Shown one piece after another: positions 19,281-28,133 of a stretch of DNA of 64,000 nucleotides. This DNA comes from Mannheimia haemolytica (GTDB lineage Bacteria; Pseudomonadota; Gammaproteobacteria; Enterobacterales; Pasteurellaceae). How positions within the stretch are numbered: position 1 is the stretch's first letter; each line of letters begins with the position of its first letter. Location of the stretch: positions 1 to 64,000 of the forward strand of contig NZ_SMAC01000009.1 in the NCBI RefSeq assembly GCF_004342115.1, given 5' to 3'. Position numbers and translations under genes: made by a program. Under the pieces are notes generated by a model that had not been told where the DNA came from, searched no databases, and saw only the letters and a program-made list of their open reading frames with translations.

Positions 19281-19565
19281 TTAGCTATCATCTCTTTTAT
19301 GTTTCTGTTGTAATAAAAAGAATGCTGTTAACCCCAATACAGAAAAGCTAATTCCTTTCATACTCAATAATCTTTTTACCAAAAAATCTAATGCAATGGT
19401 TTTAACTGCCGGTGAATTGACCAGTGCAAGCCCTGTTTGTTTCACTTGTTTAAAAGGCTGCATAATCTCATTTTTGGTTTTATTGGTTTCCGCTTTAAAT
19501 CGCATTCTAAGTGCATTACCTTTTAGAACTAGAAGTTCCTTTTCGGTTAATTTAAGCTCTTCCAT
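19281..19565 (-). CDS. yqjK: YqjK-like small protein
   Basis: A 94-residue basic protein with one hydrophobic segment near its C-terminus (ISFSVLGLTAFFLLQQKHKR). It is the third gene of a yqjD-yqjE-yqjK-type set. The ATG at 19565 lies one base after the yqjE stop, and GGAG within the end of yqjE serves as its ribosome site. Sequence similarity to YqjK is weak; the assignment rests mainly on order, size and topology. Confidence 0.6.
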   Translation of the reverse strand: MEELKLTEKELLVLKGNALRMRFKAETNKTKNEIMQPFKQVKQTGLALVNSPAVKTIALDFLVKRLLSMKGISFSVLGLTAFFLLQQKHKRDDS

Positions 19566-19566
19566 T

Positions 19567-19962
19567 TTAATGTTCTCCATTCTGTTTCAAAGTTAAAGCA
19601 CTCTTAAATGCGGCAATATCTAATTTTAGCTCGGTTAATGTACTTTGCATAAAATGGCGTTGTTTTTTCAAGGCAGAAAGTATCATCATTCCGCAAATAG
19701 TCACAGCAATAAACATAATAATGGCAATAGAAAAGAATACTTTAACTTTCTGTTCGGGTAACAAATAATTATCTAAACCAAATAATAAACTCACAAAAGA
19801 AACTAATAAAAATACAAAAGCCAATAAGATAAATATAAGCACTGAAATTAATTGATTTTTTTGCTCATTAATTTCAATTCTTGCCATCTCACCACGCACT
19901 TGAGCTATTTCCAATAATGTAATGAGACTATTTCTAAATCCGGATTTAATATTATCTAACAT
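19567..19962 (-). CDS. yqjE: YqjE family (phage holin superfamily) membrane protein
   Basis: A 131-residue protein with two membrane segments (about residues 43-68 and 78-103) between charged ends, typical of the YqjE/holin superfamily III family. I take the ATG at 19962, which has AAGGA nine bases upstream; an ATG three codons earlier has poor spacing. It follows the YqjD-like gene after a small hairpin. In E. coli the homologous cluster is stationary-phase induced. Confidence 0.75.
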   Translation of the reverse strand: MLDNIKSGFRNSLITLLEIAQVRGEMARIEINEQKNQLISVLIFILLAFVFLLVSFVSLLFGLDNYLLPEQKVKVFFSIAIIMFIAVTICGMMILSALKKQRHFMQSTLTELKLDIAAFKSALTLKQNGEH

Positions 19963-19988
19963 TATAACCATTCCTTATATTAAATAAT

Positions 19989-20014
19989 AAGCCACCCCAA
20001 ATATGGCGTGGCTT
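19989..20014 (-). promoter_or_regulatory. Small hairpin between yqjD and yqjE
   Basis: Inverted repeat AAGCCAC / GTGGCTT with a 12-base loop and only a weak T-rich tail on the minus strand. It could tune the expression of the first gene relative to the next two. Confidence 0.35.
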
Positions 20015-20041
20015 AATGACTTAATGACGAATTACAGATAA

Positions 20042-20353
20042 TTATCTTCTAGAAATTAAAACACCTAATAATAACCCTACCACACCGGCAACGGTAATTG
20101 CTTTATACGGATTATCTTGAACTAAGGTATCAGTTTGTTTAACTACAGTTCTTGCACTATCAACGGTATCATCTTTTAATGTTGCAAAACGATCTTTTAC
20201 ATCATCAAACTGTTTTGCTAATTTATCTTTTAACTTTTTATATTCCTCCGTAGAAGAATCAGATGTTTCATTAAATAATTCCTCTGCATTTTTCAAAATA
20301 TCGCGAATCTCGTTTGTTAACTCTTCACGTTTTGCATCTAAGCTTTTAGCCAT
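20042..20353 (-). CDS. yqjD: YqjD/ElaB family (DUF883) membrane-anchored protein
   Basis: A 103-residue DUF883 protein. The N-terminal two thirds are charged and helical with coiled-coil character. A single C-terminal hydrophobic segment ends in GLLLGVLISRR, the hallmark tail anchor of this family. E. coli YqjD and ElaB are inner-membrane proteins that bind ribosomes in stationary phase. A GGAGAG site precedes the ATG. First gene of the three-gene set. Confidence 0.85.
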   Translation of the reverse strand: MAKSLDAKREELTNEIRDILKNAEELFNETSDSSTEEYKKLKDKLAKQFDDVKDRFATLKDDTVDSARTVVKQTDTLVQDNPYKAITVAGVVGLLLGVLISRR

Positions 20354-20562
20354 AATTGCTCTCCTTATTTAATTAAACGTAATCTATAAAAATAAAACAT
20401 AATTGATTTATGTTTCATTATTAAAATACAGCCCACATTTAATAATGTCAACCTTTAATTTAAAGATTATTTAATTAAATTCATAAATTAAATAAACAAA
20501 AAAGCAGTAATTTTTGCAAAAAAGTAACCAAATATTACCGCTTGTAAAAGCATAAATTCAGG

Positions 20563-22020
20563 TTAAATCATTGTATTTAATGCTTCAGTTAATTTTTGGT
20601 AACGCTGATATTTCGTCTGATAAGCCGCATAATTTTCCGGATTTGGCTCAAACACCTGCATTTCATTATTTAGGGCTTGAACTTGGCTTATATCCAGCCC
20701 AACCCCTTGCATTGCCATTAATGCCGCACCCAAGCAGCCGGTTTCTTCCATTTGTGGTATTTCAAGCCGCATTCCGGTTAAATCGGCCAACATTTGCATC
20801 CAAACTTTAGATTTCACCGGTCCGCCGGTAACTCGCAGCACGTCAGCCTTTGGAAAGCGGATAAACATACGGTTTAAATGGCTCATCAAGCTAAACAACA
20901 CTCCTTCGTAAATTGCCTGCAAGAGATGGGCTTGGGTATGGTGGGCTTGCATACCATAGAAACCGGCTTGCATTCCTAAGCCTGCATTTGAGCCATACAG
21001 AAACGGCACAAACAGCACCGAGCTTGCCGCCGGCGGTAATTGGGCAACAGCTTGGTTGATTTTCACATAATCGAGTTTCCACTGATTCACAAACCACTCT
21101 AAATTACCGGCAGAAGTCGGGCTTGCTTCGTGGACGATAAATTTCCCTGCCTCGGCATAACGCCCATAAACAAAAGGTAATGATTGGCTTGCATCAATAT
21201 GATCGGTAATGCCGCTCACCACCGACCACGTTCCCAGCACCGCATTCAGTTTGGTTTCGTCATCTAAATTGGCACAACGTGCGGTAGAAACCACATCAAA
21301 CAAGCCACCGACTACCGGCGTACCCACCGCTAAACCGGTTAATTTGGCGGCATTTTCAGTCACATATCCCGAAATTTTATTCGGTTCAATCACTGGTGGT
21401 AATTTCTCCAACACATCCGGCATTCCCAACAAATCGGCTAACTGTTGGTCGTATTCGCCTTTTTCCATATTGTAAAGATTGCTTTCGGAAATGTTGGTCT
21501 CTTCGCAATGCAACTCACCGGTTAAGCAAAAACGCAAATAGTCGTGCGACATCAACACCGCCCCGATTTGTGCATAACGCTCCGGTTCATTTTGCTGCAC
21601 CCACTTCAAAATCGACACAGGGTGTCCTGTCCAAAGAGTTTGGCGGGTAATCGGGTAAAGTTGTTGCGGAATGCCTTCAGCCTGCCATTGTTTAACAATC
21701 TCAAGGGAACGTTGGTCGGAAGATAAAATCGCACGCCCCAACGGTCGATTCTGCTTATCCAGTAAAAACGCCCCTTTGCCTTGAGCGGAAATCCCTACTG
21801 CTTTAATATCCGCTGGGTTTACCCCACTTTTTTCAATGGTTGAACGCACTACTTCCGCACAAATAGCCCAGAGTTGTGACATATCACGCTCTGCATAACC
21901 TGCCTGTTCACTGATTACCGAAACGTTTTCACGATGAAGGGCTTGAATATTACCTTGTGTATCAAAAAGAGCGGCTTTGATAAAAGTCCCACCGCAATCA
22001 ATGCCGAGTGTGTAGTTCAT
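20563..22020 (-). CDS. lyxK: L-xylulose kinase LyxK (FGGY family)
   Basis: A 485-residue FGGY carbohydrate kinase predicted to phosphorylate L-xylulose to L-xylulose-5-phosphate. It has the N-terminal LGIDCGGTFIKAALFD, ISAQGKGAFLLD, GHPVSILKWV, CEETNISESNLYNM and GGLFDVVSTA stretches, and the C-terminal ATP site LRVTGGPVKSKVWMQMLAD. Similarity to E. coli LyxK is strong throughout. I choose the ATG at 22020 (MNYTLG), which has a GGAT upstream. An in-frame ATG four codons earlier has no clear ribosome site. It lies in the same direction as the lactonase and sugar transporter genes. Confidence 0.92.
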   Translation of the reverse strand: MNYTLGIDCGGTFIKAALFDTQGNIQALHRENVSVISEQAGYAERDMSQLWAICAEVVRSTIEKSGVNPADIKAVGISAQGKGAFLLDKQNRPLGRAILSSDQRSLEIVKQWQAEGIPQQLYPITRQTLWTGHPVSILKWVQQNEPERYAQIGAVLMSHDYLRFCLTGELHCEETNISESNLYNMEKGEYDQQLADLLGMPDVLEKLPPVIEPNKISGYVTENAAKLTGLAVGTPVVGGLFDVVSTARCANLDDETKLNAVLGTWSVVSGITDHIDASQSLPFVYGRYAEAGKFIVHEASPTSAGNLEWFVNQWKLDYVKINQAVAQLPPAASSVLFVPFLYGSNAGLGMQAGFYGMQAHHTQAHLLQAIYEGVLFSLMSHLNRMFIRFPKADVLRVTGGPVKSKVWMQMLADLTGMRLEIPQMEETGCLGAALMAMQGVGLDISQVQALNNEMQVFEPNPENYAAYQTKYQRYQKLTEALNTMI

Positions 22021-22103
22021 TTTGTTATCCATTATTTGTTTGTAAAAAATTTTGAAAAAGAAACCGCTTGTAATGCTACAACAGACGCACTTAATGCATT
22101 CTG

Positions 22104-22994
22104 CTATTTAATTGTTAAACGATAAACGCTATTCGAACAAGTAATAAACAGTGTTTGTTCATCATCGCCAAAGCTACAATTTGAGGTTAGCTTACCCAGC
22201 ACAAATCGTCCCAGCTCCGTGCCGTCAGGTAAAAGAGCAATAATTCCCTCTTCACAAGAGCAGAAAATTACGCCGTTTTGTTTAATTCGGAAGCCGTCCG
22301 GAATGCCGGGACTAATTTCCGCCACATCTCGGCGATTTTTTAGTTTATTACCGTCCACATCAAATACGACTAAGTGGTGTAAGCCATCTTCGTCAAATTC
22401 CACGCTCGACATATCTGCCACAAAGAGTTGTTTTTCGTCTGACGAGAAGGCCAAGCCGTTTGGTCGCATCGTGTTGAAAGTTGCAATATTCAGCTTGTCG
22501 GTTTTCGGATCATAGCAGTAAATATAACAACCGATAATTTCGCTTGGCGACTGTTTGCCTTCGTTATCCGACAAAATACCGTAAGGTGGATCAGTGAACC
22601 AAATGATGCCGTCTGATTTTACCACCACATCATTGGGTGAATTCAGTCGTTTTCCGTCTAATTGACCGACCAAAAAACGATATTCACCGCTTGGCGTGGT
22701 TAAACTGATACCTCGATTGCCGTGTTCACAGGTAATCAAGTTGTCGTTTGCATCAAACGCATTGCCGTTAGAAAAATAAGACGGCTGGCGGAAAACCTGT
22801 GTACCATCTTGCTCTGTCCAGCGGTACATTGTGCAACCTTTTACATCACTAAAATAGAGGGCTTGTTGTGGCTTGCTCCACGCCGGCCCTTCTGCCCAGA
22901 TTGCCTTATCAAAAAGCTCTTCAAGTTCAAACGTATTCCCAACCAGCTCATTAAAACGAGGGTTGGAGATTTTGGGGATAAATTTATTGCTCAT
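22104..22994 (-). CDS. SMP-30/gluconolactonase family protein
   Basis: A 296-residue six-bladed propeller protein of the SMP-30/gluconolactonase family. Metal ligands are suggested by WAEGPAW (Glu), NSPNDVVV (Asn) and GIPDGFRI (Asp). These enzymes open sugar-acid lactones such as gluconolactone or L-gulonolactone. Placed between L-xylulose kinase and a sugar ABC transporter, it may hydrolyse a lactone imported by one of the transporters here; that is inference. Confidence 0.85.
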   Translation of the reverse strand: MSNKFIPKISNPRFNELVGNTFELEELFDKAIWAEGPAWSKPQQALYFSDVKGCTMYRWTEQDGTQVFRQPSYFSNGNAFDANDNLITCEHGNRGISLTTPSGEYRFLVGQLDGKRLNSPNDVVVKSDGIIWFTDPPYGILSDNEGKQSPSEIIGCYIYCYDPKTDKLNIATFNTMRPNGLAFSSDEKQLFVADMSSVEFDEDGLHHLVVFDVDGNKLKNRRDVAEISPGIPDGFRIKQNGVIFCSCEEGIIALLPDGTELGRFVLGKLTSNCSFGDDEQTLFITCSNSVYRLTIK

Positions 22995-23020
22995 TTGTAT
23001 TACCCTCTCTATTTTTTATG

Positions 23021-23067
23021 ACAAGCGGTTAAATTTCGCAAAATCTTTGCAAAAAACAACCGCTTGT
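23021..23067. terminator. Uptake-signal inverted pair after sugar-binding protein gene
   Basis: ACAAGCGGTT at 23021 with AACCGCTTGT ending at 23067. Directly beyond it is the palindromic repeat at 23072-23094. Confidence 0.55.
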
Positions 23068-23071
23068 TCGA

Positions 23072-23094
23072 GGCAAATATTTATTTGCCCCTAC
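23072..23094. repeat. Short palindromic repeat (GTAGGG-type)
   Basis: On the minus strand it reads GTAGGGGCAAATAAATATTTGCC: the tag GTAGGG followed by a self-complementary hairpin. It abuts an uptake-signal arm. The same tag-plus-hairpin design recurs at 31494, 54959 and 62049. Confidence 0.5.
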
Positions 23095-23098
23095 GTCA

Positions 23099-24208
23099 TT
23101 ACTTCACGCCCCAAATCGCTTTGTAAGCGCCTTTGTAACCGTTTTGTGGGGCATACAGGTTGTTTTCACCACCGTCAAACGCCACATTTTCTTTAGTCAC
23201 TAGGTGAGCCGGTGTGATATAACCAGACGGTTTTTCGTTAGCGAAAGCACGGTTTAGCTCATCGACTAACTGCCAGCCGTGTAAGTTAAGTGGCTCAGGG
23301 ACGGTTGCAAACTGTTTATCACCATTGCGAATACGTTGATAAGCCGTTACTGAGCCATCACCTGCGGAAATGCTAAACGGTTTATCTTTACCAGCGGTGC
23401 GTAAAGACGGAGCCATAAAGTCAAAGTAGAGATCGTTAATTGCCAACGCATACTCTAAATCGTCGCCATATTTTTGCAGTAAGCTGAAAGTGAGGTTAGG
23501 CATACGGCTTGAGGTATCCGCCAATGGCGTGTCGATAAACTCTAACACCTTACACTCTTTACATTTTTCGATAACTTCTTTCATGACGTTCGCTTTGCGT
23601 AACGCAATTTCATATAGCGAGTCGGTTAAAATAATCGCTTTTGCCTTACCGTTAGATTCTGCCACCGCAAGCATTGCCGATAAGCGTGCAATTTCGTCTG
23701 AGTCAGAGGTCACGTTGTAGAAAATGCCGTATTTATCAATCGCACCCGGCTCCGGTGTTGCGTGCCAAGCTGCAAGTTTAATGCCGTTTTTAGTCGCTTT
23801 TTGTAGTGGGATTTTCGCCACATTCGGGTTCCAGCCACCAATCACAATCGCATCCGGTTTGCGGGCAATCGCTTGGTTAAGTGCGGCGAGTTGGTTGTTT
23901 ACCGTACCTGCACCGTCTAATACATCTAACTTCCAGCCCGTTACGCCAACAGCTTCTTTCATTCCGTCAATCACACCAAGTACACCACCGTTTTTCATAT
24001 CAGAGGCAATAAAAATCACAGTTTTCTCTTTTTGTAATTGAGGGCCGGTTGTCGGTCCGTCCCATTTTTCTTGCTTAGCCGTAGCTGCTGCGACAAGCTG
24101 TTTTGCTTCTTGTACGAACGGGTCGTCATTGGCAAACGCATTATTTCCGAAAGCAATAGCAGTTAAGGTTGCGATTGCAGTTAAGGTTGTACGAAATGCT
24201 TTTTTCAT
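23099..24208 (-). CDS. Sugar ABC transporter periplasmic binding protein
   Basis: A 369-residue periplasmic binding protein of the ribose/galactose (type I, LacI-like) family. The signal peptide ends near AFGNNAFA. The core starts at KTVIFIASDMKNGGVLGVIDGMKEA. Ligand-domain signatures such as KPDAIVIGGWNP and FSISAGDGSVTAYQRI are present. GAGGA lies ahead of the ATG at 24208. First recognisable substrate-capture component for the permease and ATPase genes encoded just upstream on the same strand. The substrate cannot be named; a pentose or sugar acid would fit the neighbours. Confidence 0.88.
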   Translation of the reverse strand: MKKAFRTTLTAIATLTAIAFGNNAFANDDPFVQEAKQLVAAATAKQEKWDGPTTGPQLQKEKTVIFIASDMKNGGVLGVIDGMKEAVGVTGWKLDVLDGAGTVNNQLAALNQAIARKPDAIVIGGWNPNVAKIPLQKATKNGIKLAAWHATPEPGAIDKYGIFYNVTSDSDEIARLSAMLAVAESNGKAKAIILTDSLYEIALRKANVMKEVIEKCKECKVLEFIDTPLADTSSRMPNLTFSLLQKYGDDLEYALAINDLYFDFMAPSLRTAGKDKPFSISAGDGSVTAYQRIRNGDKQFATVPEPLNLHGWQLVDELNRAFANEKPSGYITPAHLVTKENVAFDGGENNLYAPQNGYKGAYKAIWGVK

Positions 24209-24220
24209 AATCAAATCCTC

Positions 24221-25267
24221 TTAGTTGGTCGATTTTTTCTGTACAGCTTTTTGATTTAACAAGCGTTTGCGTTGGGCATAGCCTGCAATAGTGATGGAAA
24301 GTAACAGTGTTGCACCGTTAAAGAGTGGCTCAACCCAGAACGCTCCACCGAATTGTTGAATACCTGAAATACCGATGGCAAGAATGGCAATCCCCACCAC
24401 TGTTCCCCATACGTTAATACGCCCTGGGCGAATAGTGGTACTCCCTAAGAATGCCCCAACCAATGCGGGCAGTAAGTAGTCCATACCGACACTTGCCTGA
24501 CCAACGCCTTGTTGAGCAGAGATCAATACGCCTGTGAAAGCAGTGATTACACTAGAGACAATAAACGGCACAATGGTGTATTTTTTAATATTGATACCAT
24601 TTAGGCGAGCTGCCGTTGGGTTGCCACCAACCGCATACATACAACGACCGGTCGGGGTATGTTCTGTCACCAACCACATTACGATAGCCACTGCCAGCAC
24701 ATAGAAAGCAGAAATCGGGATACCGAAAATTTCTGTGCTGTTGAGTGCGATAAATTCATCGGGTAAATCCCCGACAATTTGGCGACCGCCCGAGTGCCAG
24801 AGTGCTACGGCATAAAGCACTGTGCCTGAGCCAAGTGTTGCCACAAAGCTATCGATATCAGCAAGAGCAACTAAAATCCCATTCAGCAAGCCGTAAAGAG
24901 CGGCAATCACTAACACGATTAAGATCGCCATATACCACGAGAAGCCGTATTGGACTTGCAGAGTAATCACAAGAATGTGCCACAACACAATACCGAAACC
25001 CACGTTCAGGTCGATTTTGCCGACAATCATTGTAGTTGTGGCTGCCAAAGCAAGTAGGGCAATTTTCGATTTACTTTCTAAAATCGCATTTAATGTCAGC
25101 ATTGAGGCGAAAGATTCGGTGGTAAGTGAGAAAATAATCACCAATAACACACATAACCACAGTAAGCCATAACGAGTGGACATTTGTGAAAACCATGCCA
25201 TAAAACCGTCACGGGCGATAGATACCGGTTGTTCCAGTGCGGTTGATTTGATGTTTGTTTGAGCCAT
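24221..25267 (-). CDS. Sugar ABC transporter permease (RbsC family)
   Basis: A 348-residue multi-spanning membrane protein of the ribose-type permease family, with MIVGKIDLNVGFG and YAVGGNPTAARLNGI matching the conserved family motifs (the second contacts the ATPase). It lies 12 bases ahead of the binding-protein start on the minus strand, so they share a transcript. A large palindromic repeat separates it from the ATPase gene. Confidence 0.9.
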   Translation of the reverse strand: MAQTNIKSTALEQPVSIARDGFMAWFSQMSTRYGLLWLCVLLVIIFSLTTESFASMLTLNAILESKSKIALLALAATTTMIVGKIDLNVGFGIVLWHILVITLQVQYGFSWYMAILIVLVIAALYGLLNGILVALADIDSFVATLGSGTVLYAVALWHSGGRQIVGDLPDEFIALNSTEIFGIPISAFYVLAVAIVMWLVTEHTPTGRCMYAVGGNPTAARLNGINIKKYTIVPFIVSSVITAFTGVLISAQQGVGQASVGMDYLLPALVGAFLGSTTIRPGRINVWGTVVGIAILAIGISGIQQFGGAFWVEPLFNGATLLLSITIAGYAQRKRLLNQKAVQKKSTN

Positions 25268-25296
25268 AAATTACTCCGTTAAAATTCTGCATTTTC

Positions 25297-25456
25297 CCCT
25301 CGCCCGCTTGCGGGAGAGGGAGGAGAAAGCCGTTAGGCTTTCGGAGGGAGAGGGTTCGCAATATTTTTTAAGAAAAATGACCGCTTGTTTACCCTCTCTC
25401 TGCTAAAAATAGCCTGACGCTATTTTTAGCTGTCTCTCTCCCGCAAGCGGGCGAGA
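25297..25456. repeat. Composite palindromic element between ABC ATPase and permease genes
   Basis: The outer arms CTCGCCCGCTTGCGGGAGAG (25301-25320) and its complement (25435-25456, slightly varied) face each other. Each arm is followed inwards by a different hairpin: GAAAGCC-TTA-GGCTTTC on the left, and GCTAAAAATAGC with GCTATTTTTAGC on the right. Inner GGGAGAGGG / CCCTCTCTC blocks and one uptake signal (25379-25387) occupy the centre. It resembles paired REP-type repeats (a REPIN-like arrangement). It would fold strongly in the transporter transcript. Confidence 0.7.
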
Positions 25457-25461
25457 GTAAG

Positions 25462-26967
25462 TTATTGTTTTTTCGACTGACTATCCGATGCCAACGCCAG
25501 CAAATTGGCGAAAGTCACCTCTTCGTTCAGTAGTTCACCGGCAATTTCCCCTCGGTTGAAGACTAATGCTCGGTTACACAAATGAGCGATCTCTTCAAAG
25601 TCGGTGGAAATCACAATAATTGCGACCCCTTCTGCAAGGGCTTTGTTGAGCAAGTCGTAAATCTCTGCCCTTGCTCCTACATCCACGCCGGCAGTCGGGT
25701 CTTCTAAAATCAGAACAGGCGTATTGAGGAGCATCCAACGTGCCAACACGATTTTCTGCTGATTACCACCGGATAACGCACTGGCATCAATAAACAAATT
25801 TTTCGGACGAATATCGAATAGTTGGAATTTGTACCAGCTCTCACCCCACTCTTCACGGCGGGAGTAGCGTTTTAATGGTGAATGACCGCTTAGTACCGGG
25901 TTGATAAACAGGTTCTCACTGGTAGTCATTGACATAAACACGCTTTCACGGGTGCGGTCTCCCGCAACCAATGCCACACCTTTGGCTATCGCATCTTGCG
26001 GATCTTTAGCAGAATATGACCGCTTGTCTAACTGAATTTCGCCTTTGTCTAAGGTTCGCTCCCCAAATAATAAGCGGCCGATTTCTTCCTGCCCTGCTCC
26101 ACGCAAGCCGGCAAGGGCAATCATCTCACCTTTGTGCAGACGGAAATTCACCGGGCCGGTGTCGCCAACCATGACATTTTGCAGGCTTAAAATTTCAGGA
26201 GTATCGGTTGGTAAATCCACCCGCTGTCTGCCACGGCTCTCTTCGCCTACAATCGCTTTGACCAAGCCTTTGACGTCATAGAGCTTGGTTTGCCCTTCTG
26301 CAACCGGGAAACCGTCCCGCATCACCAAAATGCGGTCGGAAATGGCGATCACTTCATCTAAACGGTGGGTCACATAAATCATTCCCACACCTTGGGAACG
26401 TAAGCGGTTTAACACAGTGAAAAGATGCTCTACATCAGAGGCAGGTAGGGAAGCAGTAGGTTCGTCTAAAACCAAGATTTCTGCATTGACGGCAATCGCA
26501 CGGGCAATGGCGAGTAAGGCTTTTTCGGTACGGCTTAAATCAAACACTCGAGTGTCGGCAGAGAGTTTAATGCCTACAAAATCAAGGGCTTTTTGCGACT
26601 GCTCTCGCACTTTCGCCCAGTCAATCAAGCCAAATTTGCGAGGGAACCCCATTACAAATGCCATATTTTCGGCAATCGTCATCCATTCTATTAGGCCTAA
26701 ATCTTGGTGGATAAAAGCGATGGGCTTTTTGTTGCCTTTCTCAATAGCGTGGGCAGATTGGATTTTTTGGTTATGGAAAAGAATATCACCCTCGTCACGG
26801 TCATAAATACCGGCAAGGATTTTGATTAGGGTCGATTTACCTGCACCGTTTTCACCGAGTAAGGCAACGATCTCGCCTGAGTGGATATCAAGGCTGACAT
26901 CATTCACCGCCGTATGGCTACCAAAGCGTTTGATGATGTGCTGCATACTTAAAATGGGCTGTGCCAT
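25462..26967 (-). CDS. Sugar ABC transporter ATP-binding protein (duplicated ATPase)
   Basis: A 501-residue protein made of two ATPase domains, as in RbsA/MglA/XylG. The first has Walker A GENGAGKST and a degenerate signature LSRTEKALL. The second lacks a strict Walker A, as usual for this type, and has signature LSGGNQQKIVLARW. An AGGAGGAACAA ribosome site immediately precedes the ATG at 26967. The frame is open for another 43 codons upstream but that part has no homology or ribosome site. It is the first gene of the ATPase-permease-binding protein set. Confidence 0.92.
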   Translation of the reverse strand: MAQPILSMQHIIKRFGSHTAVNDVSLDIHSGEIVALLGENGAGKSTLIKILAGIYDRDEGDILFHNQKIQSAHAIEKGNKKPIAFIHQDLGLIEWMTIAENMAFVMGFPRKFGLIDWAKVREQSQKALDFVGIKLSADTRVFDLSRTEKALLAIARAIAVNAEILVLDEPTASLPASDVEHLFTVLNRLRSQGVGMIYVTHRLDEVIAISDRILVMRDGFPVAEGQTKLYDVKGLVKAIVGEESRGRQRVDLPTDTPEILSLQNVMVGDTGPVNFRLHKGEMIALAGLRGAGQEEIGRLLFGERTLDKGEIQLDKRSYSAKDPQDAIAKGVALVAGDRTRESVFMSMTTSENLFINPVLSGHSPLKRYSRREEWGESWYKFQLFDIRPKNLFIDASALSGGNQQKIVLARWMLLNTPVLILEDPTAGVDVGARAEIYDLLNKALAEGVAIIVISTDFEEIAHLCNRALVFNRGEIAGELLNEEVTFANLLALASDSQSKKQ

Positions 26968-27022
26968 TTGTTCCTCCTTTGAGGAAAGATGTGTAAAGAT
27001 TTTGCGGATTTTGACCGCTTGT

Positions 27023-27045
27023 ACCTCACACGATTCGTGTGAGGT
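27023..27045. terminator. Palindrome after second TRAP receptor gene
   Basis: ACCTCACACGA and TCGTGTGAGGT form a perfect 11-base inverted repeat around one base. It directly follows an uptake signal (ACCGCTTGT). It lies between the TRAP receptor stop and the ABC operon start, so it may terminate the former. Confidence 0.5.
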
Positions 27046-27076
27046 TAGTTTAACCGAGCACTTTGTAGCTCTATTT

Positions 27077-28060
27077 TTACTTCGCCAATGCATCAATGGC
27101 TTTAACTAAGCCATCACCGTTTTTCTCGATAAATGCCTTGCGGGTTTCAGCCGATACGGCATCTTTGAACGGTGTGGTATCTAAGTTATCCACAAATTCA
27201 ATACCTGCTTTTTTGAGCGAGTCGATAATTTTCTGCTCATTTTCTAGGTTAAGTTGGCGTTGGTATTTTCCGGCTTCTTTTGCCGCTTCAACTAATGCGG
27301 TTTGTTGCTCGGCTGGCAGTGCATCAAATTTCGCTTTGTTAATCGCCACAATTAACGGGGTGTAACCGTGGTTAGTAAAGCTGAAATATTTTTGTACTTC
27401 ATAGAGTTTTGCCGACCAGAAAATGCCGATTGGGTGTTCTTGGGCATCAACCGCTTTGGTTTCCAGTGCAGTGTAAAGCTCGGAAAGCGGCATTGGCACC
27501 GGATTTGCACCTAAAATAGAGAAGGCTTGAATATACATCGGGTTTTGGTTAGTACGGATTTTTAAGCCTTTAATATCCTCCGGTTTGGTGATCGGGTGCT
27601 TGGAGTTGGAAAACGCTCGGAAACCAACTTCCCAAAACGCCAACCCTTTCAAACCGTGAGCCTCTAATGCGGTTAATAAACCTTGACCAATCTCTCCATC
27701 TAAGGCTTTATAGGCGTGGTCTCTGTCTTTGAAAATAAACGGAATATCAATCACATTCAGTTTTGGTTCTAACCCGGTAAAGTTAGAGGAGCTGGACATT
27801 GCAATATCAATAGTACCGCCACGCACACCGCTAATCGCCGTTTGTGCGTTGCCGAGCGTGCTATCAGGGAAGAGGCTTAATTTCAGCCCTTTTTGGGATT
27901 TTTCTTGCAGCAAATCATTAAATTTTTTCGCTGCAATATGTTGAGTATCAGAACGAGGAGCTTCATACGCAAAGCGGAATGAGGTTTCTGCTTGTGCGGT
28001 TGAAAACAGTGCAAAACCGGCAACGAAAGCGGCTAAAGTTTTTAAATTAAACAGTTTCAT
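27077..28060 (-). CDS. yiaO: TRAP transporter DctP-type receptor, paralogue 2
   Basis: A 327-residue periplasmic receptor of the DctP family with a signal peptide ending FSTAQA. Family motifs include APRSDTQHIAAKKF, GGTIDIAMSSSSN, GLKIRTNQNPMYIQ (with the carboxylate-binding Arg) and ALETKAVDAQEHP. It is highly similar to the preceding receptor (28134-29120), including its signal peptide MKLFNLKTL, so the pair is a recent tandem duplication. It has no membrane genes of its own and may share those of the yiaMN set or have a changed ligand. Confidence 0.9.
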   Translation of the reverse strand: MKLFNLKTLAAFVAGFALFSTAQAETSFRFAYEAPRSDTQHIAAKKFNDLLQEKSQKGLKLSLFPDSTLGNAQTAISGVRGGTIDIAMSSSSNFTGLEPKLNVIDIPFIFKDRDHAYKALDGEIGQGLLTALEAHGLKGLAFWEVGFRAFSNSKHPITKPEDIKGLKIRTNQNPMYIQAFSILGANPVPMPLSELYTALETKAVDAQEHPIGIFWSAKLYEVQKYFSFTNHGYTPLIVAINKAKFDALPAEQQTALVEAAKEAGKYQRQLNLENEQKIIDSLKKAGIEFVDNLDTTPFKDAVSAETRKAFIEKNGDGLVKAIDALAK

Positions 28061-28133
28061 AGTCTCTCCTATAGTAGAGTCTATACAACAACTCCCCCCA
28101 AACGGAGGGAGCTTTAGACTAAAATAAAGTCAA

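Noticed and set aside
26968-27096. 43-codon N-terminal extension of the sugar ABC ATPase
   Set aside because: It has no homology and crosses a palindrome and uptake signal; AGGAGG lies directly before the ATG at 26967.
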